Source: Ferrovibrio sp964218355 (lineage in GTDB: Bacteria > Pseudomonadota > Alphaproteobacteria > Ferrovibrionales > Ferrovibrionaceae). From it: DNA of 64,000 nucleotides. Below the pieces are notes generated by a model, which was given only the letters and a program-made list of their open reading frames with translations, had not been told where the DNA came from and did no database searches. Each line of letters starts with the position of its first letter. The stretch's first letter is position 1. This document shows positions 17,953-25,926 of the stretch, in pieces. The stretch is from NCBI RefSeq assembly GCF_964218355.1, contig NZ_CAXPMC010000020.1, positions 124,001-188,000 on the forward strand, written 5' to 3'. The position numbers and the translations under genes are program-made.

Positions 17953-19410
17953 ATGGCGCGCCGTTTCGACCTGCTGTTCCGCGACGTGATGCTCTACGAC
18001 GGCAGCGGCGGGCCGGCGCGGCGCGGCGATCTCGGGGTCAGTGGCGACCGCATTGCCGCCATCGGCGATCTTGCGGCCGACAGCGGCGACCGCGAGATTC
18101 TCGGCGCGGGCCGCCTTGCCCTGGCGCCGGGCTTCATCGATGCCCATACCCATGACGACGGCGCCATCCTCTGCGGTGCCGACTGCATGGAATGCAAGCT
18201 GTCGCAGGGCGTGACGACGGCCGTGATCGGCAATTGCGGCCTCAGCCTGGCACCGGCGGTGATGCGCCAGCGTCCGCCGGCCCCGCTCGACCTGGTCGGC
18301 GGGCCGGACAGCTGGCGGTTTCCCAGCTTCGCCGATTATGCCGATACGCTGCGGCGCCAGCCGCCGGCAGTGAATGCCTATGCCCTGATCGGCCATATGT
18401 CGCTGCGGGTGCAGGCGCTGGATTTCGATGTGCAGCGACCGGCGACCGACCGCGAGGCCGCGCAGATGAAGGCGAAGCTGGAACAGGCGCTGGACGAGGG
18501 CGCCTCGGGCTTTTCCACCGGCCTGTGGTATCCGCCCAGCCAGGCGGCACCCACCGACGAGGTGATCGCGGTGGCCGAGGCGCTGCGGTCGCGCGGCGGA
18601 CTCTACGTGACCCATATGCGCGACGAGGGCGATGGCATCGTCGACAGCATCGAGGAAACGCTGAAGATCGGCCGCGATACCGGCAGTGCGGTGGTGATCA
18701 GCCACCACAAATGCATGATGCCGCAGAATTTCGGCCGCTCGGAAGAAACGCTGGCGCTGATCGACCGCGCCGCGAAGACCCAGGCGGTGGATTTCGACGT
18801 CTATCCCTATCCGGCCGGCTCGACCGCGCTGATGCCCGACCGCGTGGCCGCCGAACTGCCGATTCAGATCAGCTCGTCGGAGCCGCATCCCGAGATGGCT
18901 GGCCGCATGCTCAACGACATCGCCGCCGAATGGGGCGTCGATGCCCGCACGGCGGCCGAGCGGCTGCTGCCGGCGGCGGCGATCTATTTCTTCATGGACG
19001 AAGGCGATGTGCGCCGCATCCTCGCACATCCGCGCAGCATGGTGGGCAGCGACGGCATCCCCAGCAACGACATGCCGCATCCGCGCCTGTGGGGCACCTT
19101 TCCGCGCGTGCTCGGCCATTATGCCCGCGAGCTGGGCCTGATCTCGCTGGAGGCCGCCGTGCACAAGATGACCGGCCTGACCGCGAAGGTGTTCGGCATG
19201 GTCGACCGCGGCAGCCTGCATGCGGGTGCTTACGCCGATCTGGTGCTGTTCGACCCCGGCACCGTGATCGACACGGCCACCTTCACGGCGCCGAAGACCC
19301 CGGCCCGCGGCATCGCCGAGGTCTGGGTCAACGGGATTTCCAGCTACATGGCGGGCAAGGGCGTTACCGGCGCCACCGCCGGCCGGCTGGTGACGCGGAA
19401 CATGGCCTGA
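17953..19410 (+). CDS. N-acyl-D-amino-acid deacylase (D-aminoacylase) family amidohydrolase
   Basis: A 485-residue zinc amidohydrolase. Metal-site motifs are FIDAHTHDDG near residue 61, the conserved cysteine segment VIGNCGLSLAP, THMRDEG, VISHHKC and GSDGIPSNDMPHPR. The family hydrolyses N-acyl-D-amino acids to free D-amino acids and a fatty or short-chain acid. ATG 17953 is preferred because GGGA lies seven bases upstream; ATG 17947 overlaps the previous stop and is possible. The C-terminal YADLVLFDPGTV segment is the usual small beta domain. Confidence 0.92.
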   Translation: MARRFDLLFRDVMLYDGSGGPARRGDLGVSGDRIAAIGDLAADSGDREILGAGRLALAPGFIDAHTHDDGAILCGADCMECKLSQGVTTAVIGNCGLSLAPAVMRQRPPAPLDLVGGPDSWRFPSFADYADTLRRQPPAVNAYALIGHMSLRVQALDFDVQRPATDREAAQMKAKLEQALDEGASGFSTGLWYPPSQAAPTDEVIAVAEALRSRGGLYVTHMRDEGDGIVDSIEETLKIGRDTGSAVVISHHKCMMPQNFGRSEETLALIDRAAKTQAVDFDVYPYPAGSTALMPDRVAAELPIQISSSEPHPEMAGRMLNDIAAEWGVDARTAAERLLPAAAIYFFMDEGDVRRILAHPRSMVGSDGIPSNDMPHPRLWGTFPRVLGHYARELGLISLEAAVHKMTGLTAKVFGMVDRGSLHAGAYADLVLFDPGTVIDTATFTAPKTPARGIAEVWVNGISSYMAGKGVTGATAGRLVTRNMA

Positions 19411-19541
19411 GCCACGGCTGTTTCCGCAGAATTGTGCCTTTCATATGATTTCCCGGGCAGGGGAATCTAAGCAATTCCCAGTTGTGCATAACCGGTTGGT
19501 TACGGCATACTCCGGCAAACAGGATTTGATCGGGGATTCCC

Positions 19542-19766
19542 ATGGAGATGTCGCTGCTGCCGGATATCCGGCCGGAAGGGGAAGAGCGCTACTTCCCGCG
19601 TGAGACCGAGGTGATGGTCCAGCGCTGGTGCACCATGGCCAAGATGAGCATGGACGACATCGCCGACAAGGTCGGGGTGCCGCGCTCCAGTCTCAGCCTG
19701 ATGCTGAAAGGCGTCGACCCGGTGCCGGTGATCGTCGAGCGCAAGCTGCGCGGCCTGATCCGCTAG
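19542..19766 (+). CDS. Small helix-turn-helix protein
   Basis: A 74-residue protein whose middle, MSMDDIADKVGVPRSSLSLM, has the spacing of a Cro/C1-type helix-turn-helix. It could be a small DNA-binding regulator. The GGGGATTCCC before ATG 19542 includes a weak ribosome-binding site. It stands alone: the D-aminoacylase gene ends 131 bases upstream and a convergent GST ends one base after its stop. The regulated gene is unknown. Confidence 0.65.
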   Translation: MEMSLLPDIRPEGEERYFPRETEVMVQRWCTMAKMSMDDIADKVGVPRSSLSLMLKGVDPVPVIVERKLRGLIR

Positions 19767-19767
19767 A

Positions 19768-20463
19768 TCACACCATCGTCTGCATGAAAGCCGGCAGCGG
19801 CCGGCCTTCGCCCAGCAGCCAGCGGCCCATGGCGCCGGCCACCTGGCGCACCGCCGGCCGCTGGGTCATCCGCGTGCGCCAGGCGATCAGGTGTGCGGCC
19901 TCTGCCGGCATCGGCGCGCCCATGCGGTCGCCGAAGATGCCGGCCATGAAAAACGCGATATCGGCATAGCTGTAGTCGGGCCCGGCCAGCCAGGGGCGGC
20001 CATCGGCCAGCAGACCCTCGATGCGGCCGTAGAAGGCGGCGGCGCCTTCGCGGGCCGCCACCGCGGCCGGATCGCCGGGCGTGCCCTGCAGGCCCATCAG
20101 CCGGATGATATGGGGGAAATAGACCTCGTCGGACAGCAGCTCCAGCTGGCGGGCGCGGGCGCGGGCGGCGGTGTCGCGCGGCCATAGCGCCGGATCGGGC
20201 GCGAGGTCTTCCAGGTATTCGAAGATCTGGGTGGAATCGAACAGTTCGAGATCCGGGCCGCCGCCGCTGCGGTGGACTAGCACCGGCACCTGGCGTTTCG
20301 GGTTGATGCGTTCGACCTCGGGATGCTTGGGCTCATACAGGGTCTTCATGGCGAAGGGCACCATCACCAGTTCGTAGCGCAGGCCCTTTTCCAGTGCCGC
20401 GATCTCGGCCTTGGCGCCGAACATGCTGAGCGGACCGGAATAGAGGATGAGGGGGGCGGTCAT
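19768..20463 (-). CDS. Glutathione S-transferase family protein
   Basis: A 231-residue GST. The N-terminal thioredoxin-like domain runs from LILYSGPLSMFGAKAEIA through the glutathione-binding segment KRQVPVLV and ELFDSTQIFEYLED. The helical C-terminal domain has the usual YSYADIAFF near residue 180. The start ATG 20463 has GGAG seven bases upstream; an upstream extension to 20556 is rejected. The catalytic Ser/Cys near Ser10 fits bacterial GSTs. It converges on the small HTH gene. Confidence 0.88.
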   Translation of the reverse strand: MTAPLILYSGPLSMFGAKAEIAALEKGLRYELVMVPFAMKTLYEPKHPEVERINPKRQVPVLVHRSGGGPDLELFDSTQIFEYLEDLAPDPALWPRDTAARARARQLELLSDEVYFPHIIRLMGLQGTPGDPAAVAAREGAAAFYGRIEGLLADGRPWLAGPDYSYADIAFFMAGIFGDRMGAPMPAEAAHLIAWRTRMTQRPAVRQVAGAMGRWLLGEGRPLPAFMQTMV

Positions 20464-20571
20464 GGCGAATCTCCGGGCGACGGTTCCGGCCGCCATGAAA
20501 ACATAAAGCGAACGGCGGGGGCAAGCAGAGTTCCGGCAGGCGGCCTGCCGGGACATCGTCGGCTGGCGGGA

Positions 20572-21042
20572 TCAGGCCTCCGGCGGTGCCGCCGCCATCA
20601 CCGGCTGCCGGCCGGCTGTGGCCGGGCGCGGCTGGCGCAGCCAGCGCAGCGCGCCGTCGCGGTCGGGAAAGGCGCGGTGGCGGGCATGGGGGAAGATCGC
20701 CGCCATCAGCTTGAGGATCAGTGAAAACAGGCTGTCGCGGGTGACATAGGCAACGCGCGACGGCGGGCTTGCCGGCGCATCGCCCGGCTGACCCCAGGGC
20801 GCCATGGCGGCGATGTCGCGCATGGCGCCCCAGTCGATGCTGCCGGTGAACCGGGTCATGTCGACCAGGGTCGGCATGGACAGCCGCAGCCAGCCCTGCT
20901 GCAGCCCCTCGGCCAGTGCACGGCGCGCTTCGGCGCCGGTGGCACTGCCGACAGCCTCGGCATGGAGGATGCCGTCCTCGACGCGCAGCTCCACGTAATC
21001 GTCGCTGCCGCCGATGCGGATACCGGGGAAAAGATCGGGCAT
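20572..21042 (-). CDS. SpoIIAA-like / STAS-type hypothetical protein
   Basis: A 156-residue protein of the SpoIIAA-like (STAS fold) type by its layout: a beta strand with DDYVELRVEDGILHAEAVGS, a central LSMPTLVDMTRFTGSIDW and a C-terminal FPDRDGALRWL. Such proteins are small, of unknown role, and often use a non-phosphorylated STAS domain. The start is likely ATG 21042, with AGG four bases upstream; ATG 21051 is also possible. It diverges from the 21233 gene across an AT-rich intergenic stretch. Confidence 0.65.
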   Translation of the reverse strand: MPDLFPGIRIGGSDDYVELRVEDGILHAEAVGSATGAEARRALAEGLQQGWLRLSMPTLVDMTRFTGSIDWGAMRDIAAMAPWGQPGDAPASPPSRVAYVTRDSLFSLILKLMAAIFPHARHRAFPDRDGALRWLRQPRPATAGRQPVMAAAPPEA

Positions 21043-21232
21043 AAGCCTCATGAGGGTGAATGCGCTGGCAGGCAGGGGGCAGGATGGCAGGCAGGCGCTC
21101 CTCCTGCAAGATATATATCTCCACAAGGTATCGACCTTTAGTAGTAGGGATTTTTATCCTTTACTTATACATATACAGAACATATACTGCCACCCTGACC
21201 CTTTGGAGAACCAGCAGCCCCAGGAGCAAGCC
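21043..21232. promoter_or_regulatory. AT-rich divergent promoter region
   Basis: This 190-base gap separates two divergent genes. Its right half (about 21107-21200) is much more AT-rich than the surroundings and includes a perfect 12-base palindrome, AGATATATATCT, at 21109-21120, followed by several TATAC/CATATAC runs that could serve as -10 elements. A protein-binding site or promoters for either gene are likely, but no -35/-10 pair can be fixed with confidence. Confidence 0.45.
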
Positions 21233-21949
21233 ATGACAGCCAGCCTCGCCTCAGGCAACGGACGCATTCCCGCCGATGCGGATGACGACGGCCCGCCGCA
21301 TATCGGCTGGACCGCCGACAGCGGCCCGGCAGGGACCCGTTATATCCAGATGCCGGACGGCCGCCGCCGCTACGCACCCCGGCCGGGCGAGCGGATCAAC
21401 TGGCCGGCTGCTGCCGCGTTGCTGGCGCAGGGCAAGAGCGTCGAGGCCGTTGCCGAGGCGATGCTCTGCGAGCCGGAACGGATCTGGCGCAACATGAAAC
21501 GCAGTGCCCGCTTCCGGGCCCGGATCGCGCTGGAACACGAGCGGCAGGCGTTGCAGACCGGCCTGCAGTTCCGCAGCCTCGGCGGCCGCCTGGTTGGGCA
21601 GATCGCCGGCCATGCCGACCGGCTGGATGCGAAGACCCTGCAATGGATGGCGAACCGCCTCAACCTGTCGCAGGTCGCCCATGCCGGCCAGGAACTCACC
21701 GAGCGGCTGGAGGAACTGGCTGCCCTGCCGCCGGTGCCGGCTGGCAAGACGCGGGCGGCTTCTGCCGACACCTTCACCCGCAAATTCCTGGCGGCCCTGA
21801 GCGACGGCGACGCCGCCGCGATCCGCACGCTGGCGAAGGCCGAGCTGGTGCGGCGCGAGGCATTCAAGGTTGGCGCCGCCAAACCGGTCCCGGCAGATCC
21901 GGCGGCGGCCGGCGCGGACCGGCCGGAATCGGCAGCGGATCGGCCATGA
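21233..21949 (+). CDS. Uncharacterised protein with HTH-like segment
   Basis: A 238-residue protein not recognised from memory. Residues about 55-95 (WPAAAALLAQGKSVEAVAEA followed by a helix with RIWRNMKRS) look like a helix-turn-helix, similar in feel to small terminase subunits or resolvase-type HTHs. The rest is helical, and the C terminus is rich in Ala and Pro. AGGAG lies six bases before ATG 21233. The stop overlaps an ATG that opens a 32-codon ORF. The AT-rich upstream region hints at regulated expression or an acquired gene, but base composition inside the gene is ordinary for the window. Confidence 0.6.
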   Translation: MTASLASGNGRIPADADDDGPPHIGWTADSGPAGTRYIQMPDGRRRYAPRPGERINWPAAAALLAQGKSVEAVAEAMLCEPERIWRNMKRSARFRARIALEHERQALQTGLQFRSLGGRLVGQIAGHADRLDAKTLQWMANRLNLSQVAHAGQELTERLEELAALPPVPAGKTRAASADTFTRKFLAALSDGDAAAIRTLAKAELVRREAFKVGAAKPVPADPAAAGADRPESAADRP

Positions 21950-22044
21950 ATGGGACGGAATTGGCATGCACTTGGCGCGAATTGGCATCCCATTGGCCGG
22001 AATGGGCTGCAATTGGTTCGCGTCTGGATCACGGGTGCGTGTGA
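21946..22044 (+). CDS. Putative coupled micro-ORF (32 aa)
   Basis: A short ORF whose ATG overlaps the upstream stop by four bases (ATGA), the same coupling used by real operons in this window. It encodes 32 residues with two similar blocks, TELACTW and RELASHW, then PEWAAIGSRL; the repeat is visible in DNA as two GAATTGGCA copies. It may be an amphipathic or tryptophan-rich peptide, or only a decayed extension of the preceding gene. No ribosome-binding site of its own is apparent. Confidence 0.3.
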   Translation: MNGTELACTWRELASHWPEWAAIGSRLDHGCV

Positions 22045-22163
22045 TGCCGGTTGATAAGTCTCTGTTCCGGCTCTAGTTCGCCTGCCAGCCATGTGGTTCT
22101 GCGGGTTGCCGCGCCGGCCGCATTGCCGCAATCTGCCCATCCGCCAAACCGGAGTCCCGCAAG

Positions 22164-22868
22164 ATGATCGATCTCTATTACTGGCCCACCCCGAACGGCC
22201 ACAAGATCACGCTGTTTCTCGAGGAAACCAACACCCCCTACACGATCAAGCCCGTCAACATCTCGAAGGGCGAGCAGTTCGAGCCCGGCTTCCTGAAGAT
22301 CGCGCCCAACAACCGCATGCCGGCCATCGTCGACCACCAGCCGGCCGATGGTGGCGCGCCGATCAGCATCTTCGAGTCCGGCGCCATCCTGCTGTATCTG
22401 GCCGACAAGTACAAAAAGCACATCCCGCAGGATCTGCGCGGCCGCGTCGCCTGCACCGAATGGGTGATGTGGCAGATGGGCGGCCTCGGCCCCATGTGCG
22501 GCCAGAACCATCATTTCAGCCAGTATGCGCCCGAGAAGATTCCCTACGCCATCGACCGCTATGTCAACGAGACCAACCGGCTCTACGGCGTGCTGAACAA
22601 GCGGCTGCAGGACCGGGCCTTCATCTGCGGCGACGACTACACCATCGCCGACATGATGAGCTATCCCTGGATCGTGCCGCATGAGCGGCAGGGCCAGAAG
22701 CTGGAAGACTTCCCGCATCTCAAGCGCTGGTTCCAGGCGATCTGGGACCGCCCGGCCACCAAGATCGCCTACGAGAAGGGCAAGGCCATCAACCAGGGCG
22801 TTCCCACCGTCACCGAGGAAGCCCGCAAGGTGCTGTTCGGCCAGACCGCCGGCGTGGTGAAGGCGTAA
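22164..22868 (+). CDS. Glutathione S-transferase, YfcG/YghU-like (copy 1)
   Basis: A 234-residue GST of the nu-class type that includes E. coli disulfide-bond oxidoreductase YfcG. Family signatures are YYWPTPNGHKITLFLEE, NNRMPAIVDH and FESGAILLYLADK in the thioredoxin-like domain, then WQMGGLGPM and the YTIADMMSYPW segment in the helical domain. These enzymes reduce disulfides or peroxides with glutathione. A close relative lies 143 bases downstream, so the pair is a tandem duplication. Confidence 0.92.
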   Translation: MIDLYYWPTPNGHKITLFLEETNTPYTIKPVNISKGEQFEPGFLKIAPNNRMPAIVDHQPADGGAPISIFESGAILLYLADKYKKHIPQDLRGRVACTEWVMWQMGGLGPMCGQNHHFSQYAPEKIPYAIDRYVNETNRLYGVLNKRLQDRAFICGDDYTIADMMSYPWIVPHERQGQKLEDFPHLKRWFQAIWDRPATKIAYEKGKAINQGVPTVTEEARKVLFGQTAGVVKA

Positions 22869-22878
22869 TCTTTGCTGC

Positions 22879-22944
22879 CGTCATCCCCGCGCAGGCGGGG
22901 ACCCAGACTGCCAGGACTGGGTTCCCGCCTGCGCGGGAACGACG
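22879..22944. repeat. Intergenic palindromic repeat element
   Basis: A 66-base inverted repeat of the kind common between genes in GC-rich proteobacteria. Its arms are CGTCATCCCCGCGCAGGCGG and its near-complement ending GCGGGAACGACG, each followed internally by a CCCAG/CTGGG pair. It would fold into a long hairpin. It sits between two paralogous GST genes. No second copy was noticed in this window. Confidence 0.75.
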
Positions 22945-23011
22945 AAGCTTTTTTCCGAGTACCCGACCCTGACGCCATAACAATCCCATAACAATCAAGG
23001 ACACCCGCACC

Positions 23012-23638
23012 GTGATCGATTTCTATACCTGGGGCACGCCGAACGGCCGCAAGGTCGCCATCATGCTGGAAGAGACCGGCGTGAAATATCAGGTCTTCCC
23101 GGTCAACATCACCAAGAACGAGCAGTTCGCGCCGGATTTCCTGGCGGTGAACCCGAACAACAAGATTCCCGCCATCGTCGATCACGAACCGCCGGCGGCC
23201 TATGGCAGCAAGCCTTACGCGGTGATCGAGTCCGGCGCCATCCTGCTGTACCTGGCCGAGAAGACCGGACAGTTCCTGCCGAAGGATGCCGCCGCGCGCA
23301 TGCAGGCGATGCAGTGGCTGATGTGGCAGATGGGCGGCTTCGGTCCGATGCTGGGCCAGACCCATCATTTCGTGCGGTTCGCCAAGGAGAAGGTTCCCTA
23401 CGCCATCGACCGCTTCAAGACCGAGACGGCGCGGCTCTACAAGGTGCTCGACAGCCATCTGGCGAAGAACGACTATCTCGCCGGCAGGGAATATTCGATT
23501 GCCGACATGGCGACGCAGCCCTGGGCGGCGCGGCATGAATGGCATGAAATCGACCTCGCGGCCTATCCCCATGTGAAGCGCTGGTACGACGCCATCATGG
23601 CGCGGCCGGCGGTGCAGCGCGCCTTCGAGATACCGTGA
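23012..23638 (+). CDS. Glutathione S-transferase, YfcG/YghU-like (copy 2)
   Basis: A 208-residue GST similar to its upstream neighbour: YTWGTPNGRKVAIMLEE, NNKIPAIVDH, IESGAILLYLAEK, WQMGGFGPM and YSIADMATQPW. It lacks the 20-residue C-terminal extension of copy 1. The start is GTG 23012, preceded by AAGGACA. It probably performs glutathione-dependent disulfide or peroxide chemistry. The YbaK gene begins eight bases after the stop and is likely co-transcribed. Confidence 0.92.
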   Translation: MIDFYTWGTPNGRKVAIMLEETGVKYQVFPVNITKNEQFAPDFLAVNPNNKIPAIVDHEPPAAYGSKPYAVIESGAILLYLAEKTGQFLPKDAAARMQAMQWLMWQMGGFGPMLGQTHHFVRFAKEKVPYAIDRFKTETARLYKVLDSHLAKNDYLAGREYSIADMATQPWAARHEWHEIDLAAYPHVKRWYDAIMARPAVQRAFEIP

Positions 23639-23645
23639 GCTGGCG

Positions 23646-24140
23646 ATGACCGAGGCCATTCTCGAAAACCCGTCGGTGCGCCGGGTGCGCGAGGCCCTGC
23701 TGGCCCGCGGGGCGGGGGAGCGGGTGATCGTGCTGTCGGACTCCGCCCGCACCGCGGCGCAGGCGGCCGAGGCGCTGGGCTGCCCGGTCGGCGCCATTGT
23801 CAAGTCGCTGGTATTCGCGGCGGAAGGCCGCGCGGTGATGGCGCTGGTGGCCGGCGACCGCCAATGCGACGTCGCGGCGCTGGGCCGGGCGCTCGGGCTG
23901 GCGGCGGCGCCGAAGCGGGCCGATGCCGATCTGGTGCGCGCGGCCACCGGCTTCGCCATCGGCGGGGTGGCGCCGCTGGGCCATCCGGGCCCGCTGCCGA
24001 TCGCCATCGACGACAGCCTCGCGCGGTTCGACCGCCTGCATGCCGCGGCCGGGCATCCACATGCGGTTTTCCCCCTCAGTTACAGCGAGTTGCTGGACTG
24101 GACCGGGGCCCCGGCGGCCGCCATCGCGGCCGGTCCATGA
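23646..24140 (+). CDS. YbaK/EbsC family aminoacyl-tRNA deacylase
   Basis: A 164-residue member of the YbaK/ProX family, which hydrolyses mischarged tRNAs such as Cys-tRNA(Pro). Diagnostic segments are CPVGAIVKSLVF (with the conserved lysine), ALVAGDRQCD, ATGFAIGGVAPLGH and the C-terminal FPLSYSELLDWTGA. It follows the GST gene closely. The family also contains Ala- and Pro-deacylases, so tRNA specificity is uncertain. Confidence 0.9.
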   Translation: MTEAILENPSVRRVREALLARGAGERVIVLSDSARTAAQAAEALGCPVGAIVKSLVFAAEGRAVMALVAGDRQCDVAALGRALGLAAAPKRADADLVRAATGFAIGGVAPLGHPGPLPIAIDDSLARFDRLHAAAGHPHAVFPLSYSELLDWTGAPAAAIAAGP

Positions 24141-24223
24141 AGACCGGGGATGAACATTGACAGGCCACCCCCGGGCCCTTAGAAGAAGCCCGGCATACGC
24201 CGTGTTAATACCCACTCGCGTGC

Positions 24224-24316
24224 GGAGGGGTGGCCGAGTGGCTGAAGGCGGCGGTTTGCTAAACCGTTATACACTGTCAAGGTGTATCGTGGGTTCGAAT
24301 CCCATCCCCTCCGCCA
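24224..24316 (+). tRNA. tRNA-Ser(GCU)
   Basis: A class II tRNA with a 7-base acceptor stem, GGAGGGG (24224-24230) pairing with CCCCTCC (24306-24312), discriminator G and an encoded CCA. The anticodon loop TTGCTAA gives GCU, reading AGC/AGU serine codons. A long variable arm follows and the T-loop reads GGTTCGAATCC. No integrase gene or duplicated 3' end is seen next to it. Confidence 0.97.
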
Positions 24317-24421
24317 CTTCCCCTGTTTCCGTTTCCGTCGCGACCAGCATCGCCCCGCCGTTTCAGTCTCCGGCCCCGGTTTCGAGTCCGGCAGCCGGGT
24401 CCTAGTCCGCGAGGCTTTGCC

Positions 24422-25834
24422 ATGCTGTCCCGCCGCCATTTCCTGCAGGGTTCGGCCGCCGCTTTCGCGGCCGGCCCCGCCTTTGCCCTGTCGCCGCGGC
24501 CGGTCGGCGCGGCAACCTCGCTGACGCTGACCGCCGGCGCCATGCCGCACCGGCTGCCCGGCTGCAGCGCCGACAGTCTGCTGTGGGGCTACAACAGCAC
24601 CTGGCCGCTGGAACTGCGCGTGCAGCGCGGCCGGCCCTTCGAGGCCGTGCTGAAGAATGCACTGCCCGACCACACGGCGATCCACTGGCACGGCCTGCGC
24701 ATTCCCTTCGAGATGGATGGCGTGCCGTATTTCACGCAGGCGCCGGTCGAGCCGGGGCAGAGCTTCCGCTATGCCTTCAGCCCGCCCGATCCCGGCACCT
24801 TCTTTTTCCATCCCCATTGCGACACCATCACCCAGCTCGGCCGCGGCCTCGCCGGCGTGCTGGTAGTGGAAGACCCGCGCGATGCCGGCCTGTTCGATCA
24901 CGACCAGGTGCTGGTGCTGAAGGACTGGCGGGTGCGCAGGGATGGCAGCTTCGAGGATTTCACCACCGATGCCGGTGCCGCCAAGGCCGGCACCTTCGGC
25001 AGCGTGCGCAGCGTCAACGGCGCGGCGCCGCCCGAGATCGTGGTGCGGCCCGGCGCGCGACTGCGGCTGCGGCTGGTGAATATCGACCTGACCCGCATCC
25101 CCATGCTGGGGCTGCGCGGTGCGGCGCAGGCGGCCATCATCGCCACCGACGGCAATGCCTGCACGCCGTTTCCGGTGGATGGCTGGCGCCTGGGGCCGGC
25201 GATGCGCGCCGATCTCGGCGTGGTGATGCCGGCGACCGAAGGCGCGGAGGTCTTCCTCGAGGATATCTGGAGCACCAAGCCGCGCCTGCTGGCAAAGCTG
25301 GTCACCCGCGGCGCGGCACTGAGGCGCGACGGCGCGCAGCCGGCCCTGCGGCTGCCCGAGGCCGAGCTGCCGGTGCCGGACCTGAAGGCGGCCACCGAAC
25401 TGGACATGGCGCTGCTGGCCGGCCATGCCGATCCGAAGATGGAGGCCTGGGCGAAGGCGAACGGCGTCAGCATCGACGAACTCTGCCTGACCCGGAAGGT
25501 GTTCTGGTCGATCAACCGGCAGTCATGGCCGGGCATGGGGCCAGGGCTGAAGCCCGATCCGCTGTATGAACTGAAGGCCGGCCGCAGTTATGTGATCGAG
25601 ATCTTCAACGGCACGCCGCATCTGCATCCGATGCACCTGCATGGCCATACCTTCCGGGTGGTCGCCTCGACCGAGGAGGATGTGCGGCCGCACTGGTCGG
25701 ATACCGTGCTGGTGCGGCCGAAGGAGCGGGTGAAGATCGCCTTCGTGGCCGGGCTGCCGGGCGACTGGATGGTGCATTGCCACATCATCGAGCATCAGGA
25801 AACCGGCATGATGGGCTACATCCGGGTCGCCTAG
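24422..25834 (+). CDS. Multicopper oxidase, Tat-exported
   Basis: A 470-residue copper oxidase. The signal SRRHFLQGSAAAFAAG fits the twin-arginine motif, so it is exported folded. All four copper motifs are present: HWHG (His88, His90), FHPH (His130, His132), HPMHLHGH and the C-terminal HCHIIEHQETGMM, whose Cys is the type 1 ligand and whose Met is the axial ligand. Such enzymes oxidise Cu(I), Fe(II) or phenols with O2. No methionine-rich insert typical of CueO is obvious. It lies between tRNA-Ser and the htrA operon. Confidence 0.94.
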   Translation: MLSRRHFLQGSAAAFAAGPAFALSPRPVGAATSLTLTAGAMPHRLPGCSADSLLWGYNSTWPLELRVQRGRPFEAVLKNALPDHTAIHWHGLRIPFEMDGVPYFTQAPVEPGQSFRYAFSPPDPGTFFFHPHCDTITQLGRGLAGVLVVEDPRDAGLFDHDQVLVLKDWRVRRDGSFEDFTTDAGAAKAGTFGSVRSVNGAAPPEIVVRPGARLRLRLVNIDLTRIPMLGLRGAAQAAIIATDGNACTPFPVDGWRLGPAMRADLGVVMPATEGAEVFLEDIWSTKPRLLAKLVTRGAALRRDGAQPALRLPEAELPVPDLKAATELDMALLAGHADPKMEAWAKANGVSIDELCLTRKVFWSINRQSWPGMGPGLKPDPLYELKAGRSYVIEIFNGTPHLHPMHLHGHTFRVVASTEEDVRPHWSDTVLVRPKERVKIAFVAGLPGDWMVHCHIIEHQETGMMGYIRVA

Positions 25835-25926
25835 ATTAAGGAAGTTTAATCCGGCGTTCAGGTTGGCCAGAGCCGGGGCTTCCTATCTTGCAGGGGAACA
25901 GTGCATCCCCAGCAAGGAGGTCTTTC
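25835..25926 (+). promoter_or_regulatory. Leader and possible operator before htrA
   Basis: The gap upstream of the htrA gene contains the interrupted palindrome ATTAA-N6-TTAAT at 25835-25850, immediately after the multicopper oxidase stop, and a strong AAGGAGG ribosome-binding site six bases before ATG 25927. The palindrome is a candidate binding site for the response regulator encoded two genes downstream. That link is an inference. Confidence 0.35.

Noticed and set aside
17329..19221. 630-codon antisense ORF
   Set aside because: It overlaps the dehydrogenase and D-aminoacylase, both with full active-site motifs.
24224..24316. tRNA-Ser as a possible integration site
   Set aside because: No integrase, partial tRNA copy or mobile genes occur on either side.
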